Source of the DNA: Nitrososphaerales archaeon TH5888
GTDB lineage: Archaea; Thermoproteota; Nitrososphaeria; Nitrososphaerales; Nitrososphaeraceae
Length of the DNA stretch: 10,801 nucleotides
Direction: 5' to 3'
Assembly: GCA_014523595.1 (NCBI GenBank)
Contig: JAATVN010000023.1
Span: forward strand, 1-10,801
Made by a program: the position numbers and the translations under genes
Part shown: positions 1-7,483 of the stretch, piece by piece
Numbering within the stretch: position 1 is the first letter of the stretch
Layout of the letters: every line of letters starts with the position of its first letter
Notes under the pieces: model-generated
Told to the model about the DNA's origin: nothing
Database searches by the model: none
The model's input: the letters and a program-made list of their open reading frames with translations, nothing else

Positions 1-35
1 AATTACTAGTAAGCAACAGATAGGATAGATTTTAA

Positions 36-728
36 GTGAAGACAGGAATAGTTGTTTTTCCAGGAAGTAATTGCGATCGTGATGTACATCATGTTCTGAA
101 TGATGTTGTGGGAATAAACGCTGAATATGTTTGGCACACGGAAAAATCAATAGAAGATTATGACGCCTTAATATTACCAGGAGGCTTTTCTTATGGAGAT
201 AGGTTGCGTGCAGGTGTTATAGCAGCACAGAGTCCGATAGTGGAAGCCATAAAGAAAAAAGCTAATGTAGGATTACCAATTCTTGGAATTTGCAATGGTT
301 TTCAAATACTAGTTGAAGCTGGATTGCTACCTGGAGCTTTGATAAAAAACGTCAAATTAAAATTTTCTTGTAAGTGGTTAGAAATGGAAGTATTGAATGT
401 CAACACACCTTTCACTAATTTGTTCAGGTTAAATGATCAGATCAATATCCCGATAGCACATGGAGAGGGCCGATATATAATAAGTGATGATAAACTCCAT
501 GATCTGACTGAAAATAATCAGATTGTTTTCAAATATAAAGATCAAAACCCAAATGGTTCTACTGAAATGATTGCAGCAATTTGTAATAAGGAAGGAAATG
601 TAATGGGGCTCATGCCCCATCCTGAACGCGCATCAGAACCAATCTTATTACCCAATCAAACAACAAGCAATGCAGGACTGATATTCCTTTCATTAAAAAA
701 TTTTTTATCGTCCTACATAAAAAACTGA
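36..728 (+). CDS. purQ: Phosphoribosylformylglycinamidine synthase, glutaminase subunit PurQ
   Basis: PurQ is the class I glutamine amidotransferase subunit of FGAM synthase. It releases ammonia from glutamine in the cytoplasm and passes it to PurL, which converts FGAR to FGAM. The 230-residue protein is full length for the small, separate-subunit type. The start region [11 protein letters not shown] (6-16), the [10 protein letters not shown] segment (51-60), the nucleophile elbow GICNGFQ with Cys86, and the C-terminal MPHPER with His195 and Glu197 supply the whole Cys-His-Glu triad. The start is GTG at 36; it directly follows an in-frame TAA (33-35), so no longer start is possible. purL begins 14 nt after the stop, which argues for co-transcription. 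The separate PurS subunit needed by this architecture is not seen and would be expected just upstream. Identification is very secure. Confidence 0.97.
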   Translation: MKTGIVVFPGSNCDRDVHHVLNDVVGINAEYVWHTEKSIEDYDALILPGGFSYGDRLRAGVIAAQSPIVEAIKKKANVGLPILGICNGFQILVEAGLLPGALIKNVKLKFSCKWLEMEVLNVNTPFTNLFRLNDQINIPIAHGEGRYIISDDKLHDLTENNQIVFKYKDQNPNGSTEMIAAICNKEGNVMGLMPHPERASEPILLPNQTTSNAGLIFLSLKNFLSSYIKN

Positions 729-742
729 ATAAATGATACATA

Positions 743-2911
743 ATGCTAACTAAAGAAGAAGAAATTTACTTGTTAAAAAAATTGGGAAGGAATCCTAATT
801 TGTTAGAAATTGACATGATAGATGCCGAATGGTCTGAGCATTGTTCATATAAATCATCAAGAAAATATGTAAGATCATTACCGTCACGTGGTAAAAGGGT
901 AATAGTTGGTCCAGGATATGATGCTGGGGTACTTGATATCGGAGATGATGATGTTATAACTGTCCACATTGAAAGCCACAACCATCCATCTGCAGTAGAA
1001 CCCTATGGAGGAGCTGCCACAGGAGTAGGTGGAGTAATAAGGGATATTATTTCGATGGGTACCAGACCTATTGCACTACTTGATGCTTTACGATTCTCCT
1101 CATTAGATGAACAGAACAAGACGTCAAAGTCAAAGTGGTTGTTTAAGAACGTGGTGAAGGGAATAGCAGACTATGGCAATTGCATTGGGATTCCCACTGT
1201 GGGAGGAGATATTGAATTTGATAAATCCTTCAAAGACTATTGTTTAGTTGACATTGCGGCAATAGGGCTTGGCAAAAGAGATCAAATTATTGCCAATCAT
1301 GCAGAGGAAGGTGATCTAATAGTCCTTGCAGGCAATCCTACAGGAAAAGATGGAATCCGAGGAGCATCCTTTGCTTCAAAATTACTGGACAATGAAGATA
1401 GGTCGGCTGTTCAGATTCCTGATCCATTTTTAGAAAAATTACTGATTGAAGCCACAATTGAGGCAGCTAGTAGTAACTGTATAAATGCCACAAAGGACCT
1501 TGGAGGTGGAGGTTTGTCTTGTTGTCTGTCAGAGTTATCTCATCTGGTTGAAAAAGGGTTTGAAATTGAGTTATCCGCTGTACATACCAAAGTAGCTGAT
1601 ATATCTCCAAATGAAATAATGATTTCAGAATCGCAAGAAAGAATGATATACATCATCAATAAGGAAAGATTATCTAGATTTACTGACATATTCACAAAAT
1701 ATGGCATAACGTATTCAATTATCGGTAAAGTAAGTGGTCATGAAAATCTCAAAATCCTTTATGATGGCAAACCAATAGCCAATATCTCTTGTAATTTAAT
1801 GGTAAAAGCCCCACTATCTAAAAGGAAGGCAAGAAAACCAGACTATTTGAATAGGTTAAAAAGTAAAATTGAATTGGCCAAGGTGGAGAATTACAACTAC
1901 ATTTTGTTATGTTTGCTGGCAAATCCTAACATTGGTAATAAAGATTGGGTCTATCAACAGTATGACCATGAAGTGGGTTTGAGAACTGTGATAAAACCCG
2001 GTGCAGATGCATCTGTTATAAGAGTAAATGATAACAAATTTGTGTCTATCAAACTAGACGGAAATTCCAAACACTGTTATCTTGATCCTTATCAGGGAAT
2101 GCTAGGATGCTTGTCTGAAGCGTGCAGAAATGTTGTATGTACTGGTGCGCAACCGATTGGCATAATAGATCATCTCCAATTTGGTAGCCCTGAAAATCCG
2201 CAAATATATTGGACGTTTATAAAATCAATAGATGCCATCGTAGATTTTTGTAAATATATGAAAATTCCAGTCGTAGGTGGAAAAGTTAGTTTTTATAATG
2301 AAACAATGAATTTTCCTATTAAACCGTCACCAGTAATTGGTACTATTGGTCTGATTAAAAACCGATCTCATATAACCAATAATATCCCGATTATTGGAAA
2401 TACTTTATTCATTTTGGGTCAAACAAGTGAGGAATTAGGTGGCTCTGAATATTTTGAGTTAATTGACCGCCAAACGTATGGGAGCGTACCTAAGGTAGAT
2501 TTGAAAACCGACAAGAAAAACAGGTCGGCTGTGTTAAACCTAATAGAAAAAGGATTAATTGATTTTGTGCATGATTGTTCCAAAGGTGGAATTGGAACGG
2601 CATTGGCTGAATTGGCCATTTCAGGAAATCTGGGAATAAAGATAGATTTGAAGAAAATTCCAAATAATTGCTCACGTCATGACTATCTACTCTTTTCTGA
2701 AAGCCATTCAAGGTTCATAATAGGGACTAGTCAGCCCGACAGGTTGAAGAGAATTTTGAGTAGAAGAAAGTGCATTTTTTCTGAAATAGGAAAAACTGAT
2801 CCAACAAAGACTCTGAATCTTCACTACTCTGGCAAAAAAATAATAAATTTATCAAACGATGATTTGATTCGTAACTACAATGCAATGAATATCACCATGG
2901 ATGGTTCTTAG
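743..2911 (+). CDS. purL: Phosphoribosylformylglycinamidine synthase, synthetase subunit PurL
   Basis: PurL is the ATP-dependent synthetase subunit of FGAM synthase, working with PurQ and PurS in de novo purine synthesis. At 722 residues it fits the small bacterial/archaeal type, not the ~1300-residue fused enzyme. Seen motifs: WSEHCSYKSSR (30-40) with the family's catalytic His33; the nucleotide/Mg region ESHNHPSAVEPYGG followed by ATGVGGVIRDI (78-102); DLGGGGLSCCLSE near 250-265; and in the second AIRS-like half GGKVSFYNE near 512-520 and DCSKGGIGTALAELA near 610-625. Both pseudo-duplicated halves are intact, with no frame break. The ATG at 743 gives the usual N-terminus, about 30 residues before WSEHC. 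It lies 14 nt after purQ and 57 nt before purF, so it is probably read from a promoter left of the window. Confidence 0.97.
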   Translation: MLTKEEEIYLLKKLGRNPNLLEIDMIDAEWSEHCSYKSSRKYVRSLPSRGKRVIVGPGYDAGVLDIGDDDVITVHIESHNHPSAVEPYGGAATGVGGVIRDIISMGTRPIALLDALRFSSLDEQNKTSKSKWLFKNVVKGIADYGNCIGIPTVGGDIEFDKSFKDYCLVDIAAIGLGKRDQIIANHAEEGDLIVLAGNPTGKDGIRGASFASKLLDNEDRSAVQIPDPFLEKLLIEATIEAASSNCINATKDLGGGGLSCCLSELSHLVEKGFEIELSAVHTKVADISPNEIMISESQERMIYIINKERLSRFTDIFTKYGITYSIIGKVSGHENLKILYDGKPIANISCNLMVKAPLSKRKARKPDYLNRLKSKIELAKVENYNYILLCLLANPNIGNKDWVYQQYDHEVGLRTVIKPGADASVIRVNDNKFVSIKLDGNSKHCYLDPYQGMLGCLSEACRNVVCTGAQPIGIIDHLQFGSPENPQIYWTFIKSIDAIVDFCKYMKIPVVGGKVSFYNETMNFPIKPSPVIGTIGLIKNRSHITNNIPIIGNTLFILGQTSEELGGSEYFELIDRQTYGSVPKVDLKTDKKNRSAVLNLIEKGLIDFVHDCSKGGIGTALAELAISGNLGIKIDLKKIPNNCSRHDYLLFSESHSRFIIGTSQPDRLKRILSRRKCIFSEIGKTDPTKTLNLHYSGKKIINLSNDDLIRNYNAMNITMDGS

Positions 2912-2933
2912 TCACAAATTTATGTGGAGTAAA

Positions 2934-2945
2934 TTTTAATTAAAT
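2934..2945 (+). promoter_or_regulatory. TATA-like box before purF
   Basis: TTTTAATTAAAT in the purL-purF gap has its centre about 29 nt before the purF ATG. That is the spacing expected of an archaeal TATA box giving a leaderless or nearly leaderless transcript. It suggests purF can be transcribed independently of purQL. The region is AT-rich, so chance occurrence is possible; this is inference from position and composition. Confidence 0.4.
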
Positions 2946-2968
2946 CCATCTCGAAGAAATGATCCCTA

Positions 2969-4405
2969 ATGGTTCATGAGAATTGTGGAGTTGTTGGTTT
3001 TTTTTCACTGGATAACCATAATGTGATCCCTTATGTAATCGATTCCTTACGAGCGCTCCAGCATAGGGGGCAGGAAGCCTGGGGTTTTGCAGTGCCCACT
3101 AAATCGCCATACAAGAGTTTAGGTTTGGTTTCAGCTTCAAGAAATTTTAAAAGTATTATCAGAAAATTCAATTCTCATGCAGCTATCGGTCATGTTAGAT
3201 ATTCCACCTTCGGAAAGAGTAATTTGGATAATGCACAGCCATTAAAAATAAAAGATCTTTGCATAGCACATAACGGCACCATAGCAAATGTTGAAGAATT
3301 GTCCAACATGGTAGGCGGATGCACTTTTTCACCGCAAACTATGACTGACACTTTACTTGCTGCACAAAGATTGATGATGCATCTAGAAAAGAATGATAAT
3401 ATGGTTCAGGCCTTACGTGTATTAAAGGAGGAAATGATAGGGTCATTTTGTTTTACACTTTTGACTGATGACGGGTCTGTTTATGCAGTTCGCGATACAC
3501 GCGGATTCCGACCATTGGTATTGGGCCATATTGAAGAAACCAACACGTATATGATATCTTCTGAATCATGTGCTATTGATATCGTGGGGGGTAAACTTCT
3601 TGGAGATATCCAACCTGGAGAATTGTTGAAACTTAGTTCAAAAGGAATTGAAAGACAACAATTTTCTCCCAGTGAATATCATTCACATTGTGCTTTTGAA
3701 TTTACATATTTTGCCCATCCAAGTAGTACTATTGAAGGAGTTAATGTGTATGAAGCAAGAAAAAAAATGGGACATTATTTGGCAAGAAAATATCCTGTTC
3801 ATGATGCTGAAGTGGTTATTCCAGTTCCTGATTCAGCGAGACCAGCGGCATTGGGATACGCTGAAGAATTGGGAATTCATTTTGAAGAGGGATTATTGAA
3901 AGATCGATATAGAAAAAAGGGCGCCATGAGAAGTTTTATTGAACCATATCACGGAGAGCGAATTGAAATTAACAAAGGAATTATTCCAATACCTGAAGTC
4001 ATCAAAGGAAAAAGCGTGGTTGTAATTGATGATAGCATAGTTAGAGGCACAAGTTCGCAGTCCATAATTAAGATTTTGCGCTCGGTAGGAGCCTCAAAAA
4101 TATCCCTCATAGTTACTTTTCCACCGATAAAATATCCTTGCTACGCGGGAATCGATTTTCCATCACAAGATGAACTTTTGGCATTCCAGAATCAGAAGCA
4201 CGGGGCTGATGATATTGAAGCTGAAATCGAGAAGCGTATTGGCGCAGATAAAATAATTTACAATGATACTCTTACACTTGCACAAGCAATTGGTATTGAT
4301 GAAAAAGAATTGTGTTTTTCATGTTCTACTGGAAATTACAAGCCCTTGGGTATAAAGCCTGTATTCAAGACTCGGGCTGAAGTAAAGGGAGATTTGGAAA
4401 ATTAA
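2969..4405 (+). CDS. purF: Amidophosphoribosyltransferase PurF
   Basis: PurF catalyses the first committed purine step, PRPP plus glutamine to 5-phosphoribosylamine, in the cytoplasm. The 478-residue protein has an N-terminal Ntn glutaminase domain. MVHEN precedes Cys6, so a five-residue propeptide would have to be cleaved to expose the catalytic Cys. HRGQEAWG (32-39), GHVRYSTFG (74-82) and AHNGTIAN (100-107) are standard glutaminase motifs. The phosphoribosyltransferase half carries the PRPP loop VVVIDDSIVRGTSS near 350-363. Cys241, Cys391 and a CFSC pair (Cys449, Cys452) match the positions of the four [4Fe-4S] ligands of the Bacillus subtilis type enzyme (236, 382, 448, 451). The ATG at 2969 is chosen because it places Cys6 correctly. 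Purine nucleotide feedback inhibition is typical of the family. Confidence 0.97.
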   Translation: MVHENCGVVGFFSLDNHNVIPYVIDSLRALQHRGQEAWGFAVPTKSPYKSLGLVSASRNFKSIIRKFNSHAAIGHVRYSTFGKSNLDNAQPLKIKDLCIAHNGTIANVEELSNMVGGCTFSPQTMTDTLLAAQRLMMHLEKNDNMVQALRVLKEEMIGSFCFTLLTDDGSVYAVRDTRGFRPLVLGHIEETNTYMISSESCAIDIVGGKLLGDIQPGELLKLSSKGIERQQFSPSEYHSHCAFEFTYFAHPSSTIEGVNVYEARKKMGHYLARKYPVHDAEVVIPVPDSARPAALGYAEELGIHFEEGLLKDRYRKKGAMRSFIEPYHGERIEINKGIIPIPEVIKGKSVVVIDDSIVRGTSSQSIIKILRSVGASKISLIVTFPPIKYPCYAGIDFPSQDELLAFQNQKHGADDIEAEIEKRIGADKIIYNDTLTLAQAIGIDEKELCFSCSTGNYKPLGIKPVFKTRAEVKGDLEN

Positions 4406-4456
4406 ATTTGCGCCAAACAAAAACTTTTGATTTTCAGTAAGACAATTGCTTAACTG

Positions 4457-4466
4457 CTTAAATATT
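4457..4466 (+). promoter_or_regulatory. TATA-like box for the small membrane protein gene
   Basis: CTTAAATATT has its TTAAATAT core (4458-4465) centred 27 nt upstream of the TTG start at 4489. This is the classic archaeal TATA-to-TSS distance, so the transcript is probably leaderless. A short direct repeat TGCTTAA occurs at 4447 and 4455 next to the box. Confidence 0.55.
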
Positions 4467-4488
4467 TGAAAATTCAACTAATTTAGAT

Positions 4489-4863
4489 TTGAAAAGACTA
4501 AATTTGATTTTCATTTGCATTGCGGGATTTGTTTCGCTGTCTTTTCTTTCGTATATGATTATTCAATATTATCAACGCCCTGATTATACCTTGGAAGTTG
4601 ACGCCATGAGAGAGGACCAATCTCTTTTCACGAGTAGTAGGATCATACTAACAAATGTAGGAAAACAGCCTGTTACCCATATTGTAGTTGATTATGGAAT
4701 TAAAACCGAAACTATCCAAACTATCAATCCTGGAGAAAAAATTTCACTTTCACCCCCAGAAGGAAGTAACTTGAATCTTGTTACGATCGTTGCGGACAAC
4801 GGCATAAACATAACCACAGGATATCGGACACCTATAAAAATGCCCGGAATGATGGGCTCATAG
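4489..4863 (+). CDS. Small membrane-anchored protein, function unknown
   Basis: I do not recognise a named family. The 124-residue protein starts with MKRLNLI and has one hydrophobic segment at about residues 5-27 (signal anchor, no clear cleavage site), then YYQRPDY and a beta-rich domain. The stretch RIILTNVGKQPVTHIVVDYG, then PGEKISLSPP around 81-90, resembles the N-x-G ... PGE pattern of extracellular immunoglobulin-like or CARDB-like modules; that is a fold guess only. It most likely exposes about 95 residues outside the membrane and ends with a short Met/Gly-rich tail (PGMMGS). The TTG start at 4489 is preferred because a TATA-like box sits 27 nt upstream and translation from it keeps the Lys-Arg before the membrane segment. 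It follows purF by 83 nt with its own promoter, so a role in purine synthesis is not implied. Confidence 0.75.
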   Translation: MKRLNLIFICIAGFVSLSFLSYMIIQYYQRPDYTLEVDAMREDQSLFTSSRIILTNVGKQPVTHIVVDYGIKTETIQTINPGEKISLSPPEGSNLNLVTIVADNGINITTGYRTPIKMPGMMGS

Positions 4864-4873
4864 GTATCTACAG

Positions 4874-4882
4874 TTCTTTTTT
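4874..4882 (+). terminator. T-tract after the small membrane protein gene
   Basis: A run of six T residues (4877-4882) lies 14 nt after the stop codon. Archaeal RNA polymerase can terminate at such non-template T-tracts without a hairpin. One run of six is modest evidence. Confidence 0.3.
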
Positions 4883-4931
4883 ACTAATATTGGTGAAAGT
4901 GAAGTTGGTTACACTGTAATGTATCTAGTCT

Positions 4932-4945
4932 GCAAAATATTTTGC
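4932..4945. repeat. Perfect 14-bp palindrome, candidate operator
   Basis: GCAAAATATTTTGC is identical to its own reverse complement, and symmetry stops cleanly at the flanking bases (T before, C after). It lies in the 140-bp gap before the DUF6659-like gene, about 29 nt upstream of that gene's TATA-like core. This is a usual place for an activator or regulator dimer site. There is no loop, so a dyad DNA-binding site is more likely than an RNA hairpin. Confidence 0.4.
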
Positions 4946-4970
4946 CTACAAGAAGGATACAAAAATAAAG

Positions 4971-4981
4971 ACATTAAAATT
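4971..4981 (+). promoter_or_regulatory. TATA-like box for the DUF6659-like gene
   Basis: ACATTAAAATT has its TTAAAA core (4974-4979) centred about 27 nt before the TTG start at 5004, again suggesting a leaderless transcript. The next 25 nt contain a pyrimidine-rich stretch ending in T7 just before the start codon. Confidence 0.45.
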
Positions 4982-5003
4982 ACCGCTTGCTAATTTTTTT
5001 CTA

Positions 5004-5408
5004 TTGAAAAATTCAGTATTCAAGACGTTATGTCAAGAGATAATTAAAGTTGATACCTCAATTAGGTCTGCGGGGATTACGAATGAAGATGGAATAATAT
5101 TACACATTAGTCATCGCAAGGGTATCAAGCCACTCCTTTCTTCAGAAGAGAGAGCTCAATATGCTATCACTGCAGCGACGAGACAATTTACAAGACTTAG
5201 ATGGGAAGTCTTATTGGGCAAGATCCAGTATGCAAGTTCTCATTATTCCAAACTTATACGAGCTACTATTCCCGTAACCGATGATAATAGAAAATTATCA
5301 TTTGTGATAATACTTTCCCTTGACGCGGAAACAGATAATTTTCATGAAATAATAGTTGAAAAGGTAATCCCATTGATAAAGGAGAGGAGATCTGGCTTGA
5401 AATCCTGA
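5004..5408 (+). CDS. DUF6659-like small protein
   Basis: This 134-residue soluble protein resembles, from memory, the DUF6659 proteins that occur in many copies in Nitrososphaeria. Family-like features are an N-terminal helix with LCQEIIKVD (9-17), then IRSAGITNEDGIIL (20-33), a GIKPLLSSEE stretch (40-49) before a long helix, and a central strand region KLIRATIPV (83-91) followed by SFVIILSL. The alternating helix and strand pattern suggests a small alpha/beta sensor-like fold (roadblock/profilin-like), but this is inference. There are no catalytic motifs, Cys clusters or membrane segments. The TTG start at 5004 is chosen because no ATG or GTG start lies near in frame and a TATA-like box is 27 nt upstream. 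It is transcribed convergently with the SDR gene, 45 nt apart. No function is known to me. Confidence 0.78.
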   Translation: MKNSVFKTLCQEIIKVDTSIRSAGITNEDGIILHISHRKGIKPLLSSEERAQYAITAATRQFTRLRWEVLLGKIQYASSHYSKLIRATIPVTDDNRKLSFVIILSLDAETDNFHEIIVEKVIPLIKERRSGLKS

Positions 5409-5435
5409 ATTAGTAAGCAATCTTCTTTACAATCA

Positions 5436-5460
5436 TTTTATTTTTGTCCTTTTTTATTTT
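5436..5460 (+). terminator. T-rich terminator after the DUF6659-like gene
   Basis: Several T-tracts follow one another here (T4, T5, T6 and T4 broken by single bases or GTCC), beginning 28 nt after the stop codon at 5408 and running into the last codons of the convergent SDR gene. This is a typical archaeal intrinsic termination region for the plus-strand transcript. No corresponding A-rich run serves the opposite strand. Confidence 0.5.
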
Positions 5461-6209
5461 GCAGAGTAGCCGCCATCAATGGTCAAAGTTGTTCCGGTGA
5501 TCCAATTTGCATCTTCTGAACATAGATAAACAACTGCACCTGAAATATCGCTAGTATTTCCTATCCTCCTCAAGGGAAATGACGACTCCAGCAACTCTTT
5601 AGATTTCTCATCTTGTAAATAAGGTTCTATCATGGGGCTCTTGATTGTAGATGGTACAATGCAATTGCATCTAATACCATATGATCCGTACTCAACCGCG
5701 ATACTCTTTGTAAACATTATGATGCCAGCTTTAGTAGCACCGTAAATGGATAGAGGAACATTTGGTATAGCTCGTACCCCCAACAACGAAGAGATATTGA
5801 CAATATTTCCAATTTTCTTTTTCATTAATAGTGGTAGAACTGCTTTAGTCATCTGAAAAGTCCCTATCAAATTTGTGGAAATAAGATTGTCCCATTGATC
5901 TTCACTCATCATGTGAAACGGGATTGGGTCGTTTAGCACGCCTGCATTGTTTACAAGGATATCAATTGTGTCGAAGGACGATATAGTTTGTTCAATTACA
6001 TTTAGAACTTCTGCCTCTTTGGTAATGTCCGCACTAACAGCGAGTAAATTATTGGCATTATCACTACCTGAAATAACCTCTGTCAATTTCGAGCGATTTC
6101 TGCCCACCAGAATCACTCTACATCCTTCGTTAACAAGGCGTTCAGTGGTAGACCTTCCGACTCCGCCTCCTGCACCTGTTACAATAGCAACTTTTCCTTT
6201 AAGACTCAT
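5454..6209 (-). CDS. SDR family NAD(P)-dependent oxidoreductase (FabG-like)
   Basis: This is a classical short-chain dehydrogenase/reductase of 251 residues, the normal length. The Rossmann glycine motif TGAGGGVG is at 11-18, NNAG at 87-90, the active-site Asn at 113, Ser at 141, and Tyr156/Lys160 in YGATK. The Ser-to-Tyr spacing is 15 residues, two more than in Escherichia coli FabG. The C-terminal TGTTLTIDGGYSA is standard for the family. Basic residues after the second strand (GRNR, 36-39) suggest NADP(H) preference, an inference. The substrate cannot be read from sequence; 3-oxoacyl reductase, sugar or alcohol dehydrogenase activity are all possible. The ATG at 6209 places the glycine motif at the usual position and has a TATA-like box 27 nt upstream. 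It is divergent from purK, with 80 bp between starts. I keep the gene symbol empty because fabG would overstate the evidence. Confidence 0.92.
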   Translation of the reverse strand: MSLKGKVAIVTGAGGGVGRSTTERLVNEGCRVILVGRNRSKLTEVISGSDNANNLLAVSADITKEAEVLNVIEQTISSFDTIDILVNNAGVLNDPIPFHMMSEDQWDNLISTNLIGTFQMTKAVLPLLMKKKIGNIVNISSLLGVRAIPNVPLSIYGATKAGIIMFTKSIAVEYGSYGIRCNCIVPSTIKSPMIEPYLQDEKSKELLESSFPLRRIGNTSDISGAVVYLCSEDANWITGTTLTIDGGYSAK

Positions 6210-6226
6210 ATCAATAAATATATCTA

Positions 6227-6243
6227 TAAACTTTTAAAGTTTA
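6227..6243. promoter_or_regulatory. SDR TATA-like box within an inverted repeat
   Basis: TAAACTT and AAGTTTA are perfect 7-bp inverted arms separated by TTA. The element read on the minus strand contains ACTTTAAAAG (6231-6240), whose centre is about 27 nt upstream of the SDR ATG. It therefore probably serves as the SDR promoter, and its symmetry makes it a possible regulator-binding site that could also influence purK. Confidence 0.45.
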
Positions 6244-6258
6244 AAGGAATATTAGATA

Positions 6259-6266
6259 CTTAATTT
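6259..6266 (+). promoter_or_regulatory. TATA-like box for purK
   Basis: CTTAATTT is centred about 27 nt before the purK ATG at 6290, the spacing seen for other genes here. It is weaker than the SDR box and only about 27 bp from it centre to centre, so polymerase assembly on the two promoters may compete. Confidence 0.38.
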
Positions 6267-6289
6267 CCAATTAATTTTGTATTCTATCG

Positions 6290-7483
6290 ATGAAGCCCTC
6301 GTTTGATAAATCACAGCTTGCGCCCAATAATATTACATTGGGAATCATAGGAGGTGGACAACTTGGAAAAATGATCGGAATTGAAGCAAAAAGAATGTCA
6401 TTAAATCTAGCATATTTGGATCCTGATAAGACTTGTCCAGCTTCAACTATTGCCGATCAAATGATTGTTAGTGATTTTAAAGATGAAAAATCGATTCTAG
6501 AACTAGCAAGAAAATCCGATGTTTTAACTTATGAAATCGAGCTTGCAAATTCTTTGGTTCTAAAAGATCTCGAATCCAAGGGCCATGTAGTTCATCCGGC
6601 TTCTGGTGTACTAAATACGATTCAGAATAAGTTAAGACAAAAAAGATTTCTAAAAACAAAAGGAATTCCAGTTCCAGAATTTGAAGAAGTTACTTCGGTG
6701 GAACAAGCAAGAAAAATTTGCAAAGAATTTGATTATCCACTGATTCTAAAAGCATGCGAAGATTCCTATGATGGTAGAGGAAATTTTTTAATCAGATCTC
6801 CGAGGGATGTTGAAAGGGGGATTCGGTATTTTGAAGGAAGAAAGTGCATGATAGAGAAATTCATTCATTTTAGTAAGGAAGTATCCGTCATGGTTGCTCG
6901 TAATACTCGCGGGCAGATAGTGTCGTTTCCGCTAGTTCAAAACATACATACAAACGGTATTTTGGATACTACTATAGTCCCGGCAGGAGTCAATGGTAAC
7001 GTAGAGTCTAATGCAAAATTGATTGCAGAAAAAGTAGTCAAGTCACTGAAAGGTGTTGGAATATTTGGTATCGAAATGTTTCTCGACGACAATAAATTAA
7101 TGATAAATGAAATAGCCCCGAGACCTCATAACTCTGGCCATTATTCAATTGAAGCATGTAGTGTTTCTCAATTCGAACTACATATTAGAGCAGTACTTGG
7201 TCTGCCATTAGTAAAGCCCCGATTGTTGACACCAGTGGTTATGATGAATATTTTGGGAATCCCTAACTATACTGGCGAATATTCCTTTAGGGGAATTGAT
7301 AAGGCCCTTGCGATACCCGGCCTAAAGCTGCACTTTTATGGAAAAAGGATAACAAAACCTCAACGAAAACTAGGCCATTTTACAATAACTGCAGAAAATA
7401 CAGAGGAAGCATTATCTACAGCTAGGAGAGTAAGGAGTTTGTTAAGAGTAGGGAAGCCACGTGGAAACAAAAAGGAAAATTAA
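6290..7483 (+). CDS. purK: N5-carboxyaminoimidazole ribonucleotide synthetase PurK
   Basis: PurK is the ATP-grasp ligase that converts AIR, bicarbonate and ATP to N5-CAIR in purine synthesis. The 397-residue protein has the N-terminal nucleotide-fold motif [12 protein letters not shown] (17-28), the ATP-grasp strand and loop [17 protein letters not shown] near 151-167, and the metal/substrate motif [12 protein letters not shown] (273-284). The family's SxxQFE segment and the C-terminal KLGHFT (usually KxGH) follow. YEIELAN replaces the more usual TYEFEN. The ATG at 6290 leaves about 16 extra residues before the first strand, acceptable for the family and supported by a TATA-like box 27 nt upstream. 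The 3' end overlaps purE by 23 nt, so the two are surely one transcript. N5-CAIR is labile, which fits tight coupling with PurE. Confidence 0.96.
   Translation: MKPSFDKSQLAPNNITLGIIGGGQLGKMIGIEAKRMSLNLAYLDPDKTCPASTIADQMIVSDFKDEKSILELARKSDVLTYEIELANSLVLKDLESKGHVVHPASGVLNTIQNKLRQKRFLKTKGIPVPEFEEVTSVEQARKICKEFDYPLILKACEDSYDGRGNFLIRSPRDVERGIRYFEGRKCMIEKFIHFSKEVSVMVARNTRGQIVSFPLVQNIHTNGILDTTIVPAGVNGNVESNAKLIAEKVVKSLKGVGIFGIEMFLDDNKLMINEIAPRPHNSGHYSIEACSVSQFELHIRAVLGLPLVKPRLLTPVVMMNILGIPNYTGEYSFRGIDKALAIPGLKLHFYGKRITKPQRKLGHFTITAENTEEALSTARRVRSLLRVGKPRGNKKEN

Noticed and set aside
1..35. 3' tail of an upstream gene, possibly purS.
   Set aside because: All three plus frames close within the first 35 bases (stops at 7, 21 and 26), leaving at most eight codons with no recognisable PurS ending. 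purS is expected here from gene order, but the sequence in view cannot show it.
3648..3899. An 83-codon open frame on the plus strand inside purF.
   Set aside because: It lies in another frame of a fully conserved PurF region and its translation has no recognisable domain.
4418..4429. A CAAAA-AC-TTTTG inverted repeat just after purF, as a terminator.
   Set aside because: Five weak pairs with a 2-nt loop cannot form a useful hairpin, and the T-tract has only four residues.
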